From contig NZ_PZJH01000001.1 in the NCBI RefSeq assembly GCF_003259695.1, forward strand, positions 682,001 to 746,000: a stretch of 64,000 nucleotides of DNA. Direction: 5' to 3'. The notes under the pieces were generated by a model. That model did not search any database. It was not told the DNA's origin and worked only from the letters and a program-made list of their open reading frames with translations. This document shows positions 56,706 to 64,000 of this stretch, one piece after another. The translations under genes were made by a program, and so were the position numbers. This DNA is from Macrococcus epidermidis. GTDB lineage: Bacteria > Bacillota > Bacilli > Staphylococcales > Staphylococcaceae. Each line of letters opens with the position of its first letter. The stretch's first letter is position 1.

Positions 56706-56886
56706 TCTGCAGGATGCATTTTTAGACAAGTACAAGACAAGCGGAACAGAACTGACTGTTTTCTTAACAAATGGCTTTCAAATGAAAGGTACAGTATTAG
56801 ACTTTGACAAGTATGTAATTTTACTTAATGTTGGAGAAAAAGAAAACCTTATTTATAAACATGCAATTAGTACTTTTGTAGAATAA
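56689..56886 (+). CDS. hfq: RNA chaperone Hfq
   Basis: 65 residues, Sm fold: Sm1 in LTVFLTNGFQMKGTVLDFDK and Sm2 in KENLIYKHAISTF. The YKHAIST motif is the canonical KHAIST of Hfq. It is shorter than the 73-77 residues of Bacillus and Staphylococcus aureus, with almost no tail after Sm2. AGGGG precedes the ATG, inside miaA. Own terminator follows. Confidence 0.93.
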   Translation: MTNSGNLQDAFLDKYKTSGTELTVFLTNGFQMKGTVLDFDKYVILLNVGEKENLIYKHAISTFVE

Positions 56887-56906
56887 TGTGATGCAAACAA
56901 AATAAT

Positions 56907-56941
56907 AGAACAAATCCAGAGATGGATTTGTTCTTTTTTTG
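56907..56941 (+). terminator. Terminator after hfq
   Basis: GAACAAATCCA pairs with TGGATTTGTTC around GAGA, followed by seven T. It may also end the converging glutathione peroxidase transcript. Confidence 0.9.
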
Positions 56942-56986
56942 TTTATTATTAAGTATTATTTATTATTCCATTAAATAAGTGATATC

Positions 56987-57460
56987 TTAAAGCAAATTTT
57001 CGATATCTTCAGTTAATGATTCAGGCGTCTTTGTTGGTGCGTATCGGTTTACAACATTTCCATTTTTATCTACAAGAAATTTCGTGAAATTCCATTTGAT
57101 ACCATCACCAAGTAATCCTTTTGTTTCCTGTTTTAAATATTTAAATAATGGATGTGCATTGTCACCATTGACCTCAATCTTATCATGCATTGGGAAGGTT
57201 ACGCCGAAATTTAAACGGCAGTTTTGTTCTGCTTCAGCACCATCACCAGGTTCCTGGTTTCCAAATTGATTGCATGGAAAACCTAATACGATAAAATCTT
57301 GATCTTTATATTGTTGATAAATTTTCTCCAAACCATCGAACTGTTTAGTAAAACCACATTCACTGGCAGTATTAACAATTAACATCGCTTTACCTTTGTA
57401 TTGTGATAATGGGTATGTTTCATGTTTGGTGTTTGTAACATTAATATCATAAATTGACAT
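56987..57460 (-). CDS. Glutathione peroxidase-like thiol peroxidase (BsaA)
   Basis: 157 residues, thioredoxin fold. Active-site Cys in [12 protein letters not shown] near residue 35, second motif [15 protein letters not shown] and third WNFTKFLVD (Gln/Trp/Asn of the tetrad). It uses cysteine, not selenocysteine. No signal, so cytosolic; reduces peroxides with thioredoxin or bacillithiol-type donors. AAAGGAAG precedes the ATG. Oriented against its neighbours. Confidence 0.93.
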   Translation of the reverse strand: MSIYDINVTNTKHETYPLSQYKGKAMLIVNTASECGFTKQFDGLEKIYQQYKDQDFIVLGFPCNQFGNQEPGDGAEAEQNCRLNFGVTFPMHDKIEVNGDNAHPLFKYLKQETKGLLGDGIKWNFTKFLVDKNGNVVNRYAPTKTPESLTEDIENLL

Positions 57461-57526
57461 GTTGTTTCTTCCTTTCTACTTGTTTATTTTATTGTTTTAC
57501 CGCAAACTATTGTAAGAGGTGATATT

Positions 57527-58837
57527 TTGAACGATACATATATAAATATTGAACGTGCTCTTATTATAGCAGTTCACTTAAAAAAAGAATCAGATTTTGA
57601 CTTTCAGGCGAGTGTTTCAGAAATAAAATCATTATGTGAAACAGCTGGGCTTGAAGTAGTCAATACTGTAATACAAAATAAAGATCGTCCTGATCATTCA
57701 TTTTACCTCGGTAAAGGAAAGATTGAGGAGATTATCGAATTAAAAGAACGCGTTGATCTGGAATTTGATGTCGTTGTCGTAAATGATGAATTAACGAATT
57801 CACAATCAAAGCGTTTAAATGAAATGCTGGATTGTAAAATTATTGATAGGACGCAAGTCATACTAGATATATTTGCACAACGCGCAAAAAGCAGAGAAGG
57901 TAAGCTACAAGTAGAACTTGCTCAGCTGGAATATTTATTACCACGTTTAAGTGGTCATGGTCAATCGTTATCCCGACTTGGTGGTGGTATTGGAACACGT
58001 GGACCAGGTGAAACAAAGCTTGAAATGAATAGACGACATATTCGTAATAAAATTCACGATATCAAAACGCAGCTTGAAGTAATAAAGGAACATCGTAAAA
58101 GATATCGAGAAAATAGACAGAAAAAACAAATGTTCCAGGTGGCGCTCGTTGGTTATACAAACGCAGGAAAATCAACATGGTTTAACAAGTTGACCGAAAG
58201 TAATACATTTATGGAAGATAAACTATTTGCAACACTTGATCCAAAAAGTAAAATTATGAAGGTAAATGATGGCTTTAATATTTTATTAAGTGATACCGTG
58301 GGATTTATTCAGCAGTTACCGACGCATCTTGTTGAAGCATTTAGTTCGACGCTTGAGGAAGCAAAGTATGCAGATGTGATTGTCCATGTGGTCGATCGTA
58401 GTCATCCTGATTATATGAATCATATTAAAACGGTCGAAAATATTCTTGCAGAACTTGATATGAAAAATATCCCGATGCTCACTTTATATAATAAAAAAGA
58501 TTTACTTGAAATGTCTGTTGATACAACTGGTCCACATCAACTCGTTGTGTCGGTTAACGACCCTGAAGATGTATCACGCTTTAAAGCAGCATTGGTCAAT
58601 TTAATAAAAACAGAAATGCAGTCATATCATATTAAGATGCTGGATTATGATGGACAAACTATTTCTACACTAAAAGAAACGACGCTCGTAGAAAATTTAG
58701 AATTTAATGAAATGAGTCAGTTATATGAAATTAAAGGATATGAAAATCCTGAAAATGGTGTAACTGAACAATTGATGAATCACAAAGCAGTTGAAACAAT
58801 ATTTACAGAAACAGAGGGTAAAAATGAAGATAACTAA
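57527..58837 (+). CDS. hflX: Ribosome-associated GTPase HflX
   Basis: 436 residues. N-terminal HflX domain, helical linker LAQLEYLLPRLSGHGQSLSR with GGIGTRGPGETKLE, then the G domain with Walker A GYTNAGKST (about 208-216), DTVGFI and NKKD. Splits stalled ribosomes. The start is TTG behind GAGGTG. ynbB overlaps it by 14 bp. In Bacilli the same order hflX-ynbB-glnR-glnA is kept. Confidence 0.95.
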   Translation: MNDTYINIERALIIAVHLKKESDFDFQASVSEIKSLCETAGLEVVNTVIQNKDRPDHSFYLGKGKIEEIIELKERVDLEFDVVVVNDELTNSQSKRLNEMLDCKIIDRTQVILDIFAQRAKSREGKLQVELAQLEYLLPRLSGHGQSLSRLGGGIGTRGPGETKLEMNRRHIRNKIHDIKTQLEVIKEHRKRYRENRQKKQMFQVALVGYTNAGKSTWFNKLTESNTFMEDKLFATLDPKSKIMKVNDGFNILLSDTVGFIQQLPTHLVEAFSSTLEEAKYADVIVHVVDRSHPDYMNHIKTVENILAELDMKNIPMLTLYNKKDLLEMSVDTTGPHQLVVSVNDPEDVSRFKAALVNLIKTEMQSYHIKMLDYDGQTISTLKETTLVENLEFNEMSQLYEIKGYENPENGVTEQLMNHKAVETIFTETEGKNEDN

Positions 58838-60083
58838 AAATGATGCTTTACAGCATTTAATCGAACAAACAGATATAAAAATAGCTGAACAATTGAAACG
58901 AATTGAACAAAGCGCACTGTTTAATCAGAAAAAAGTACTGGACGCTTTCAGTGCCTTGAAAATATCTGAGGGAGATTTAGTAGGATCAAACGGATATGGG
59001 TATGACGATATGGGACGAGACAATCTTGAAGCAGTGTACAGTCATGTATTTAAAGCTGAAGACACGATTGTTAGGCCTCAAGTAATCTCTGGGACGCATG
59101 CCATCACACTTGCACTTCAAGCGAACTTAATGCATGGAGATGAACTGATCTATATTACCGGGAAACCTTATGATACGTTACTTGAAGTGATCGGTGTTGA
59201 AGGGAACGGTATAGGTTCTTTGATTGAACAGGGTGTAAAATATCAACATATTGAATTGAAAGAAAATCAGATAGATATTCCTTCAGTATTAGATGCGATG
59301 AGTGTAAATACGAAGTTGATTGCAATACAACGTTCAAAAGGTTACAGTTCAAGACCGTCGCTTACCATCGCACAAATTGAATCTGCCATTCAAGCGATTA
59401 AAGCGCAATATCCAAATGTAATTATATTTGTCGATAATTGTTATGGTGAATTTGTTGAAGATAGGGAGCCTATAGAAGTTGGTGCAGATTTAATAGCAGG
59501 CAGTTTAATCAAAAATCCTGGTGGTGGTATATGTAAAATAGGGGGTTATATATCCGGTCGAAAAGATTTAATAGAACGTATTGGTTATCGTTTAACAGCG
59601 CCGGGCATCGGAAAAGAAGCTGGTGCATCATTATACAGTCTGCTAGAAATGTATCAAGGTTTCTTCTTAAGTCCGCACGTAGTCAGTCAGGCATTAAAAG
59701 GTGCGGTGTTTACAAGTGCAATACTATCACAATTAGGTATGGAAACTACACCACGATTTGATGATTATCGTACTGACTTGATACAATCGGTTACATTTAA
59801 TGATAAAGAAAAGATGATATTATTCTGTCAGGCGATACAAAGTGCTTCACCGATTAATTCTCAATTCTTACCGTTGCCAGCATATATGCCGGGATACACA
59901 GATGACGTAATTATGGCAGCAGGAACATTTATTCAAGGTGCATCCATTGAATTAACGGCAGATGGGCCTGTTCGTGCCCCTTATGAAGCTTATATTCAAG
60001 GTGGATTAACATATGAACATGTGAAACTGGCCATCATTAAAGCGATTGAAAATTTAGTTGAAAAGCAAGTTATTAAATTATAA
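58824..60083 (+). CDS. ynbB: YnbB, PLP-dependent methionine gamma-lyase-like protein (aluminium resistance family)
   Basis: 419 residues from the ATG at 58824 behind GAGGG; the longer open frame starts inside hflX. Fold type I PLP enzyme with the GTHAITLALQANL block, VDNCYGEFVE and the likely PLP Lys in GSLIKNPGGGICK. Annotated in databases as an aluminium resistance protein or methionine gamma-lyase family; the reaction here is not known. Confidence 0.88.
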   Translation: MKITKNDALQHLIEQTDIKIAEQLKRIEQSALFNQKKVLDAFSALKISEGDLVGSNGYGYDDMGRDNLEAVYSHVFKAEDTIVRPQVISGTHAITLALQANLMHGDELIYITGKPYDTLLEVIGVEGNGIGSLIEQGVKYQHIELKENQIDIPSVLDAMSVNTKLIAIQRSKGYSSRPSLTIAQIESAIQAIKAQYPNVIIFVDNCYGEFVEDREPIEVGADLIAGSLIKNPGGGICKIGGYISGRKDLIERIGYRLTAPGIGKEAGASLYSLLEMYQGFFLSPHVVSQALKGAVFTSAILSQLGMETTPRFDDYRTDLIQSVTFNDKEKMILFCQAIQSASPINSQFLPLPAYMPGYTDDVIMAAGTFIQGASIELTADGPVRAPYEAYIQGGLTYEHVKLAIIKAIENLVEKQVIKL

Positions 60084-60087
60084 AATT

Positions 60088-60123
60088 ATCCATGTAAGGT
60101 TTCCTTACATGGATTTGTTTTTT
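60088..60123 (+). terminator. Terminator after ynbB
   Basis: ATCCATGTAAGG pairs perfectly with CCTTACATGGAT around TT, then TTGTTTTTT. Confidence 0.92.
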
Positions 60124-60171
60124 AAAAAAAAGTATGTTAATTTATAAATAGTTCTTAGTGGAGGTGCAAAA

Positions 60172-60534
60172 TTGGCAAGTGATAAAGTAAGAAGAAACAT
60201 GCCGGTATTTCCTATAGGTGTAGTAATGAAATTAACAGAGCTAACGGCGAGACAAATTCGTTACTATGAAGAACAACAATTAATAAAACCAGAACGCACT
60301 GAAGGCAATCAACGCTTATTCTCAATGAATGACCTTGATACATTACTAGATATTAAATTATTACTTGAAAAAGGATTTAATATGAAACGTATCAAAACAT
60401 TATTATATGAGAAAGAAAGTGCAATTAAGACATCATTTGAAGTGAAAGAGTCTTTATATTATGATGTGAGTGAACTAAACAGTAAGACAGATATACCTAT
60501 TAACCGTGGAGATTTATCAAGATTTTTCAAATAA
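60172..60534 (+). CDS. glnR: Glutamine synthetase repressor GlnR
   Basis: 120 residues, MerR-type winged helix (about 14-80, [20 protein letters not shown]) and a C-terminal tail for binding feedback-inhibited glutamine synthetase. Start is TTG behind GGAGGTG. glnA starts 17 bp after. It represses its own operon when nitrogen is plentiful; I do not see a full GlnR box in the 60 bp of promoter region. Confidence 0.93.
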   Translation: MASDKVRRNMPVFPIGVVMKLTELTARQIRYYEEQQLIKPERTEGNQRLFSMNDLDTLLDIKLLLEKGFNMKRIKTLLYEKESAIKTSFEVKESLYYDVSELNSKTDIPINRGDLSRFFK

Positions 60535-60551
60535 ATTTATTGGAGGCTATT

Positions 60552-61889
60552 ATGGCTAAATACACTAAGGAAGATATTAAAAGATTTGCTGAGGAACAAA
60601 ACGTACGTTATTTAAGATTACAATTTACTGATATTTTAGGCGCAATTAAAAACGTTGAGATTCCAATCAGTCAGTTAGACAAAGCATTAGATAATGAAAT
60701 GATGTTTGATGGTTCATCAATTGAAGGATTCGTACGTATTGAAGAATCTGATATGAAATTATATCCTGACTTAGATACTTGGGTTATTTTCCCTTGGACA
60801 TCTGATAAAGGTAAGGTGGCACGTTTAATTTGTGATATTTATAAACCAGACGGTACACCATTTGCTGGTGACCCACGCTCTAACTTAAAACGTGTATTAA
60901 AAGAAATGCAAGATTTAGGATTTTCAGATTTCAACTTAGGGCCTGAGCCGGAATTCTTCCTTTTCAAATTAGATGAAAAAGGCGAACCAACTTTAGAATT
61001 AAATGACCAAGGTGGTTATTTTGACTTAGCACCAACAGATTTAGGAGAAAACTGCCGTCGTGATATCGTACTTGAATTAGAAGATATGGGCTTTGATATC
61101 GAAGCATCTCACCATGAAGTTGCACCTGGTCAACATGAAATCGACTTTAAATATGCAGATGCGATTACAGCATGCGATAATATCCAAACATTCAAATTAG
61201 TAGTTAAGACAATTGCTCGTAAACATAATTTACATGCGACATTTATGCCGAAACCATTATTCGGTTTAAGTGGATCAGGAATGCACTTTAACGTGTCATT
61301 ATTCAAAGGACCAAAAGAAAATGCGTTCTTTGATGAAAGTGGTGATATGCAGTTATCTGATGATGCACGTCACTTCATCGCTGGTATTATGAAACACGCA
61401 AGAGGATTTACTGCGGTATGTAACCCATTAGTTAACTCATACAAACGTTTAGTACCTGGATATGAAGCACCAGTTTACGTTGCATGGAGTGGCCAAAACC
61501 GTTCTCCATTAATTCGTATTCCATCATCTCGTGGTTTATCTACGCGTGTTGAAGTACGTTCAGTTGACCCGGCAGCAAACCCATACATGGCGTTAGCAGT
61601 AATTTTACAAGCTGGATTAGATGGTATTAAAAATAAATTAGAAGCACCAGCACCAGTGGATCAAAATATTTATGAAATGAACCGTGAAGAACGTGAAGCT
61701 GTAGGTATCGAAGATTTACCATCAACTTTATACACTGCAATTAAAGCAATGCGTGAAGATGGCTTAATGAAAGAAGCATTAGGTGAACATATTTACCGTC
61801 AATTCGTAAGATGTAAAGGTATCGAGTGGGATATGTACCGCCTACAAGTAAGTGAATGGGAAATTGAGCAGTACTTAAAGCATTATTAA
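60552..61889 (+). CDS. glnA: Glutamine synthetase, type I
   Basis: 445 residues from the ATG at 60552 (GGAGG before it; a TTG at 60540 is less likely). The short GSI-alpha type without adenylylation site. Catalytic blocks [55 protein letters not shown] and the C-terminal [15 protein letters not shown]. Cytosolic dodecamer making glutamine, and partner of GlnR. Own terminator follows. Confidence 0.98.
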   Translation: MAKYTKEDIKRFAEEQNVRYLRLQFTDILGAIKNVEIPISQLDKALDNEMMFDGSSIEGFVRIEESDMKLYPDLDTWVIFPWTSDKGKVARLICDIYKPDGTPFAGDPRSNLKRVLKEMQDLGFSDFNLGPEPEFFLFKLDEKGEPTLELNDQGGYFDLAPTDLGENCRRDIVLELEDMGFDIEASHHEVAPGQHEIDFKYADAITACDNIQTFKLVVKTIARKHNLHATFMPKPLFGLSGSGMHFNVSLFKGPKENAFFDESGDMQLSDDARHFIAGIMKHARGFTAVCNPLVNSYKRLVPGYEAPVYVAWSGQNRSPLIRIPSSRGLSTRVEVRSVDPAANPYMALAVILQAGLDGIKNKLEAPAPVDQNIYEMNREEREAVGIEDLPSTLYTAIKAMREDGLMKEALGEHIYRQFVRCKGIEWDMYRLQVSEWEIEQYLKHY

Positions 61890-61897
61890 TATAGATT

Positions 61898-61930
61898 AAA
61901 CCGCCAACAAAAGTTGGCGGTTTATTTTTT
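61898..61930 (+). terminator. glnA terminator
   Basis: AAACCGCCAAC pairs perfectly with GTTGGCGGTTT around AAAA, followed by ATTTTTT. Confidence 0.93.
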
Positions 61931-61931
61931 A

Positions 61932-62072
61932 TTACTTTTTTTCAATTTTTACCTTCACAGCATTTTGTATATTTAATATTTCATCTTCATTTAAAGTGAC
62001 ATCCGTTTCTTTTTCGTCCTTTATATTTAATGGATAATAATTTTTAGAATTATACGCTCCTTTAAAGAATAA
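61932..62072 (-). pseudogene. C-terminal remnant of an unrecognised gene
   Basis: On the minus strand a 46-codon open stretch ends in a stop at 61934-61932 and is closed upstream by another stop. No ATG, GTG or TTG starts it with a ribosome-binding site. The peptide, FFKGAYNSKNYYPLNIKD continuing to VKVKIEKK, has balanced, gene-like composition unlike the AT-rich DNA beyond it. It looks like the tail of a protein whose front has been lost. Confidence 0.4.
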
Positions 62073-62333
62073 TTATTGTTTACAATGTAAATATATAAAA
62101 AAGGTATGTTGTTTTACACTTAATGTGTCGTATTTACATAAAATTTACAATTAAATAGTATGATAATTATAAAAAAATAATAATATTATTAAAAATGATT
62201 AAAAAGGGTATATACATATTGAAACTATCCATAGATTAATATAGAATATGTTGAATGTGGCTAATTATTATTTATATTTATTATGAAAAATATAGAATTA
62301 ATAGTTTATAAATAAATAAATGGAGGCAGCAAG
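62073..62333. other. AT-rich gap without gene
   Basis: About 260 bp of very AT-rich sequence before the DUF2332 gene. It holds a small inverted pair ACAC / GTGT at 62115-62127 and a possible weak promoter (TTGTTT, 16 bp, TATTTA) around it, but nothing convincing. The only strong signal is the GGAGG ribosome-binding site at its right end. Confidence 0.5.
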
Positions 62334-63368
62334 ATGCCAGAAAAAATTAAAAAGCAATTTATTGCATATTCAGAAGCTGTCAAAGAAGACAGCCCGCTGT
62401 ATAGTTACATCACTAAGCAAATCGCAGAAGAAGAACAATTAATGATAAAGATTAAGCCTCATTTTTTTAATGCACATTTTATTTCTTTATACTTGTCTTC
62501 TGTGTTAAAACATCTATATATTTACGAGGATCAATTACGTGATTATTATCTAAACTTTACGAATGATCCAAGGAAACCTTCAAAAGAGATGATAAAAGCA
62601 TTTCTTGCTTTTCAGGAATCACATTTCTCTGATTTATTAGGTGACATTGAACGATTTAACTTGAAGAAGAATATTGTTGAACGCTCTTCTGTGTTAGTTC
62701 CTGTCTTTCAGCATATTATTAAGTTAAGTGGACAGGAACAATTTAATGTTGTAGAACTTGGTTCAAAGGGTGGATTATTACTTAATTATGATTGGTATGG
62801 CTATACTTTCAATAAAAAAATAGAAATTGGTAATACGAAAGATTTTAATATTAAAGTTAAATTAAATGGCTATGACGAAGGGTTTGATATATCAAATCTT
62901 GCACATCCACATAAAAAAGTGGGTATCACAAAAAATAAGATTGATTTAACGCTGGATGATGAATATTTCTGGCTGATGAGTCTTTATTATCCGGAAGAGA
63001 CGAAGCGACGTAAACATTTTATGAAAGCACGCAAAGTATTTCTGGAACATCCTGTTGAAATATTAGAAGGCGATGAGCTTACGCTTTTACCAGATGTACT
63101 TGCGACATTACCAGAAGATGAAGCTGTTATTTTATTTCATATTCATGTGACCAAAAATTGGTCAGATGATAAAAAGCAACAGTTAATGGAAATCATTAGT
63201 GATTTTTCACAAACGCATGAAATATATCATGTTCATCATCAAATTTTTAATAATGATATCTATCTGGATTCATTTGTTGAGGGTAAATTACAACGTCAAA
63301 AACTAGCACATTTTGATTTAAATACATTGACCATTGATTGGTTACATAATCAAAAAGTGATATTTTAA
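62334..63368 (+). CDS. DUF2332 family protein
   Basis: 344 residues, cytosolic, no signal. The pattern EDSPLYSYITKQIAEEEQLM, LKHLYIYEDQLRDYY, SVLVPVFQHI and especially VVELGSKGGLLLNYDWYGY (the family's methyltransferase-like glycine-rich block) places it in DUF2332. The fold hints at a SAM-dependent enzyme, but no activity is known. GGAGG precedes the ATG. It is monocistronic, converging on the aspartokinase gene. Confidence 0.75.
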   Translation: MPEKIKKQFIAYSEAVKEDSPLYSYITKQIAEEEQLMIKIKPHFFNAHFISLYLSSVLKHLYIYEDQLRDYYLNFTNDPRKPSKEMIKAFLAFQESHFSDLLGDIERFNLKKNIVERSSVLVPVFQHIIKLSGQEQFNVVELGSKGGLLLNYDWYGYTFNKKIEIGNTKDFNIKVKLNGYDEGFDISNLAHPHKKVGITKNKIDLTLDDEYFWLMSLYYPEETKRRKHFMKARKVFLEHPVEILEGDELTLLPDVLATLPEDEAVILFHIHVTKNWSDDKKQQLMEIISDFSQTHEIYHVHHQIFNNDIYLDSFVEGKLQRQKLAHFDLNTLTIDWLHNQKVIF

Positions 63369-63380
63369 ATTGAGCAATAA

Positions 63381-63406
63381 AAAACAGCGCGTTTTGCGCT
63401 GTTTTT
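63381..63406. terminator. Bidirectional terminator
   Basis: AAAACAGCGC pairs with GCGCTGTTTT around GTTTT, with A- and T-runs on either side. It abuts the stop codon of the minus-strand aspartokinase. Confidence 0.88.
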
Positions 63407-64000
63407 TTATGCCGTAAAATATGCATCATATATGGCTTGTACTGCTTTTCTTTCATCTGTTTCATCTATCCCAAACATCATACTAATTTCTGAAGACCCC
63501 TGATTGATCATCTTCAAGTTAATATTATTCCGTCTGAATGCTTCTGTCGCTTTATTTGCTGTACCAACCTGAGTTTTCATACCTAGTCCAACAATCATGA
63601 GAATTGCTATATTCTCTTCTACAGAAATATCATCAACATTGAGTTGATTTTTTATTTCAGTGATCAGTGCATACAAATTATCGTTGAACTGATTTTTTCT
63701 AATGATTAAACTGATATCATCAATACCAGATGGCATATGTTCATAAGAAATATTATTGCTTTCAAGTATCGTTAATAACTTTCTTGTAAAACCTATTTCT
63801 CTATTCATTAAATACTTAGTCATATTAATACTAACAAAGCCAGAATCACAACTTACACCGACAACACCGCTTGAAGCTCTAGTTTTAGTAATCATCGTTC
63901 CAGGATGGTCTGGATCGTTTGTATTTTTAATATTGACGGGAATACCTTCTTTGTATAATGGCATTAATGCTTCATCATGAAAAACATTGAATCCGGCATA
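63407..64000 (-). CDS. Aspartokinase, C-terminal part (5' end outside window)
   Basis: The minus-strand frame is open to the right edge, 198 codons. What is visible is the end of the catalytic domain (YAGFNVFHDEALMPLYKEG, IPVNIKNTNDPDHPGTMI) and two ACT domains (about residues 60-198) that bind the feedback amino acid. It resembles the YclM/ThrD-type single-chain aspartokinase that starts the lysine/threonine/methionine pathway. In staphylococci an aspartokinase heads the threonine genes in this vicinity. Which amino acid inhibits it cannot be read here. Confidence 0.9.
   Translation of the reverse strand, partial: YAGFNVFHDEALMPLYKEGIPVNIKNTNDPDHPGTMITKTRASSGVVGVSCDSGFVSINMTKYLMNREIGFTRKLLTILESNNISYEHMPSGIDDISLIIRKNQFNDNLYALITEIKNQLNVDDISVEENIAILMIVGLGMKTQVGTANKATEAFRRNNINLKMINQGSSEISMMFGIDETDERKAVQAIYDAYFTA

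Noticed and set aside
60124-60171. GlnR operator before glnR
   Set aside because: Only one TGTTA half-site is seen; the second half does not fit TGTNAN7TNACA.

Overview
The window is low-GC Firmicute DNA that reads as a Staphylococcaceae chromosome. The order rbfA / truB-ribF-rpsO-pnp / rnjB-ftsK-ymfFHI / rodZ-pgsA / recA-rny-ymdB-korAB / miaB-ricA / mutSL-glpPFKD / miaA-hfq / hflX-ynbB-glnRA is the conserved staphylococcal and bacillary backbone. An icaADBC operon, a glutathione peroxidase after hfq and an aspartokinase after glnA all fit that family. The missing cinA between pgsA and recA and the accessory content hint at Macrococcus or a relative rather than Staphylococcus aureus. That genus call is inference only.

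Left part (1-31 kb). A truncated zinc-ribbon gene is followed by five 61-bp hairpin-bearing tandem repeats and an exact-consensus promoter driving rbfA. A complete biofilm operon, icaADBC, sits between rbfA and truB. It has a structured AT-rich leader, and its terminator hairpin contains the truB Shine-Dalgarno sequence. Then come truB-ribF, rpsO with a structured leader, pnp, an M16 peptidase, rnjB, ftsK, and a long tightly overlapping run (GntR regulator, two M16 peptidases, a short-chain dehydrogenase, a DUF3388-like protein, rodZ, pgsA). recA has a near-consensus LexA box. An unrecognised two-gene cassette separates rny from ymdB, and korAB follows.

Middle part (31-42.9 kb) is accessory. 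It holds a secreted NlpC/P60 cell-wall hydrolase; a TPP-riboswitch-controlled thiamine-precursor ABC importer with a small thiamine-binding protein; a lipoprotein; a DedA protein; a heterodimeric ABC exporter with one degenerate ATPase site; a YtrA-type GntR regulator with its own ABC transporter and a clear palindromic operator; a doubly frameshifted small gene; and a small zinc-ribbon protein.

Right part (42.9-64 kb) is again core. miaB-ricA is followed by a thiW-like gene without riboswitch, mutSL, the glycerol regulon glpP-glpFKD (promoter overlapped by a cre-like site, leader carrying an intrinsic terminator suited to GlpP antitermination), a lysophospholipase-like hydrolase overlapping miaA-hfq, glutathione peroxidase, hflX-ynbB, glnRA, a gene remnant, a DUF2332 protein and the 3' part of an aspartokinase. 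I saw no tRNA, rRNA, CRISPR array, insertion sequence or prophage.

The less ordinary signals are regulatory: the 61-bp hairpin array, the fully pairable long-range stem in the ica leader, the terminator that doubles as a sequestrator of the truB ribosome-binding site, and the unknown rny-ymdB cassette.
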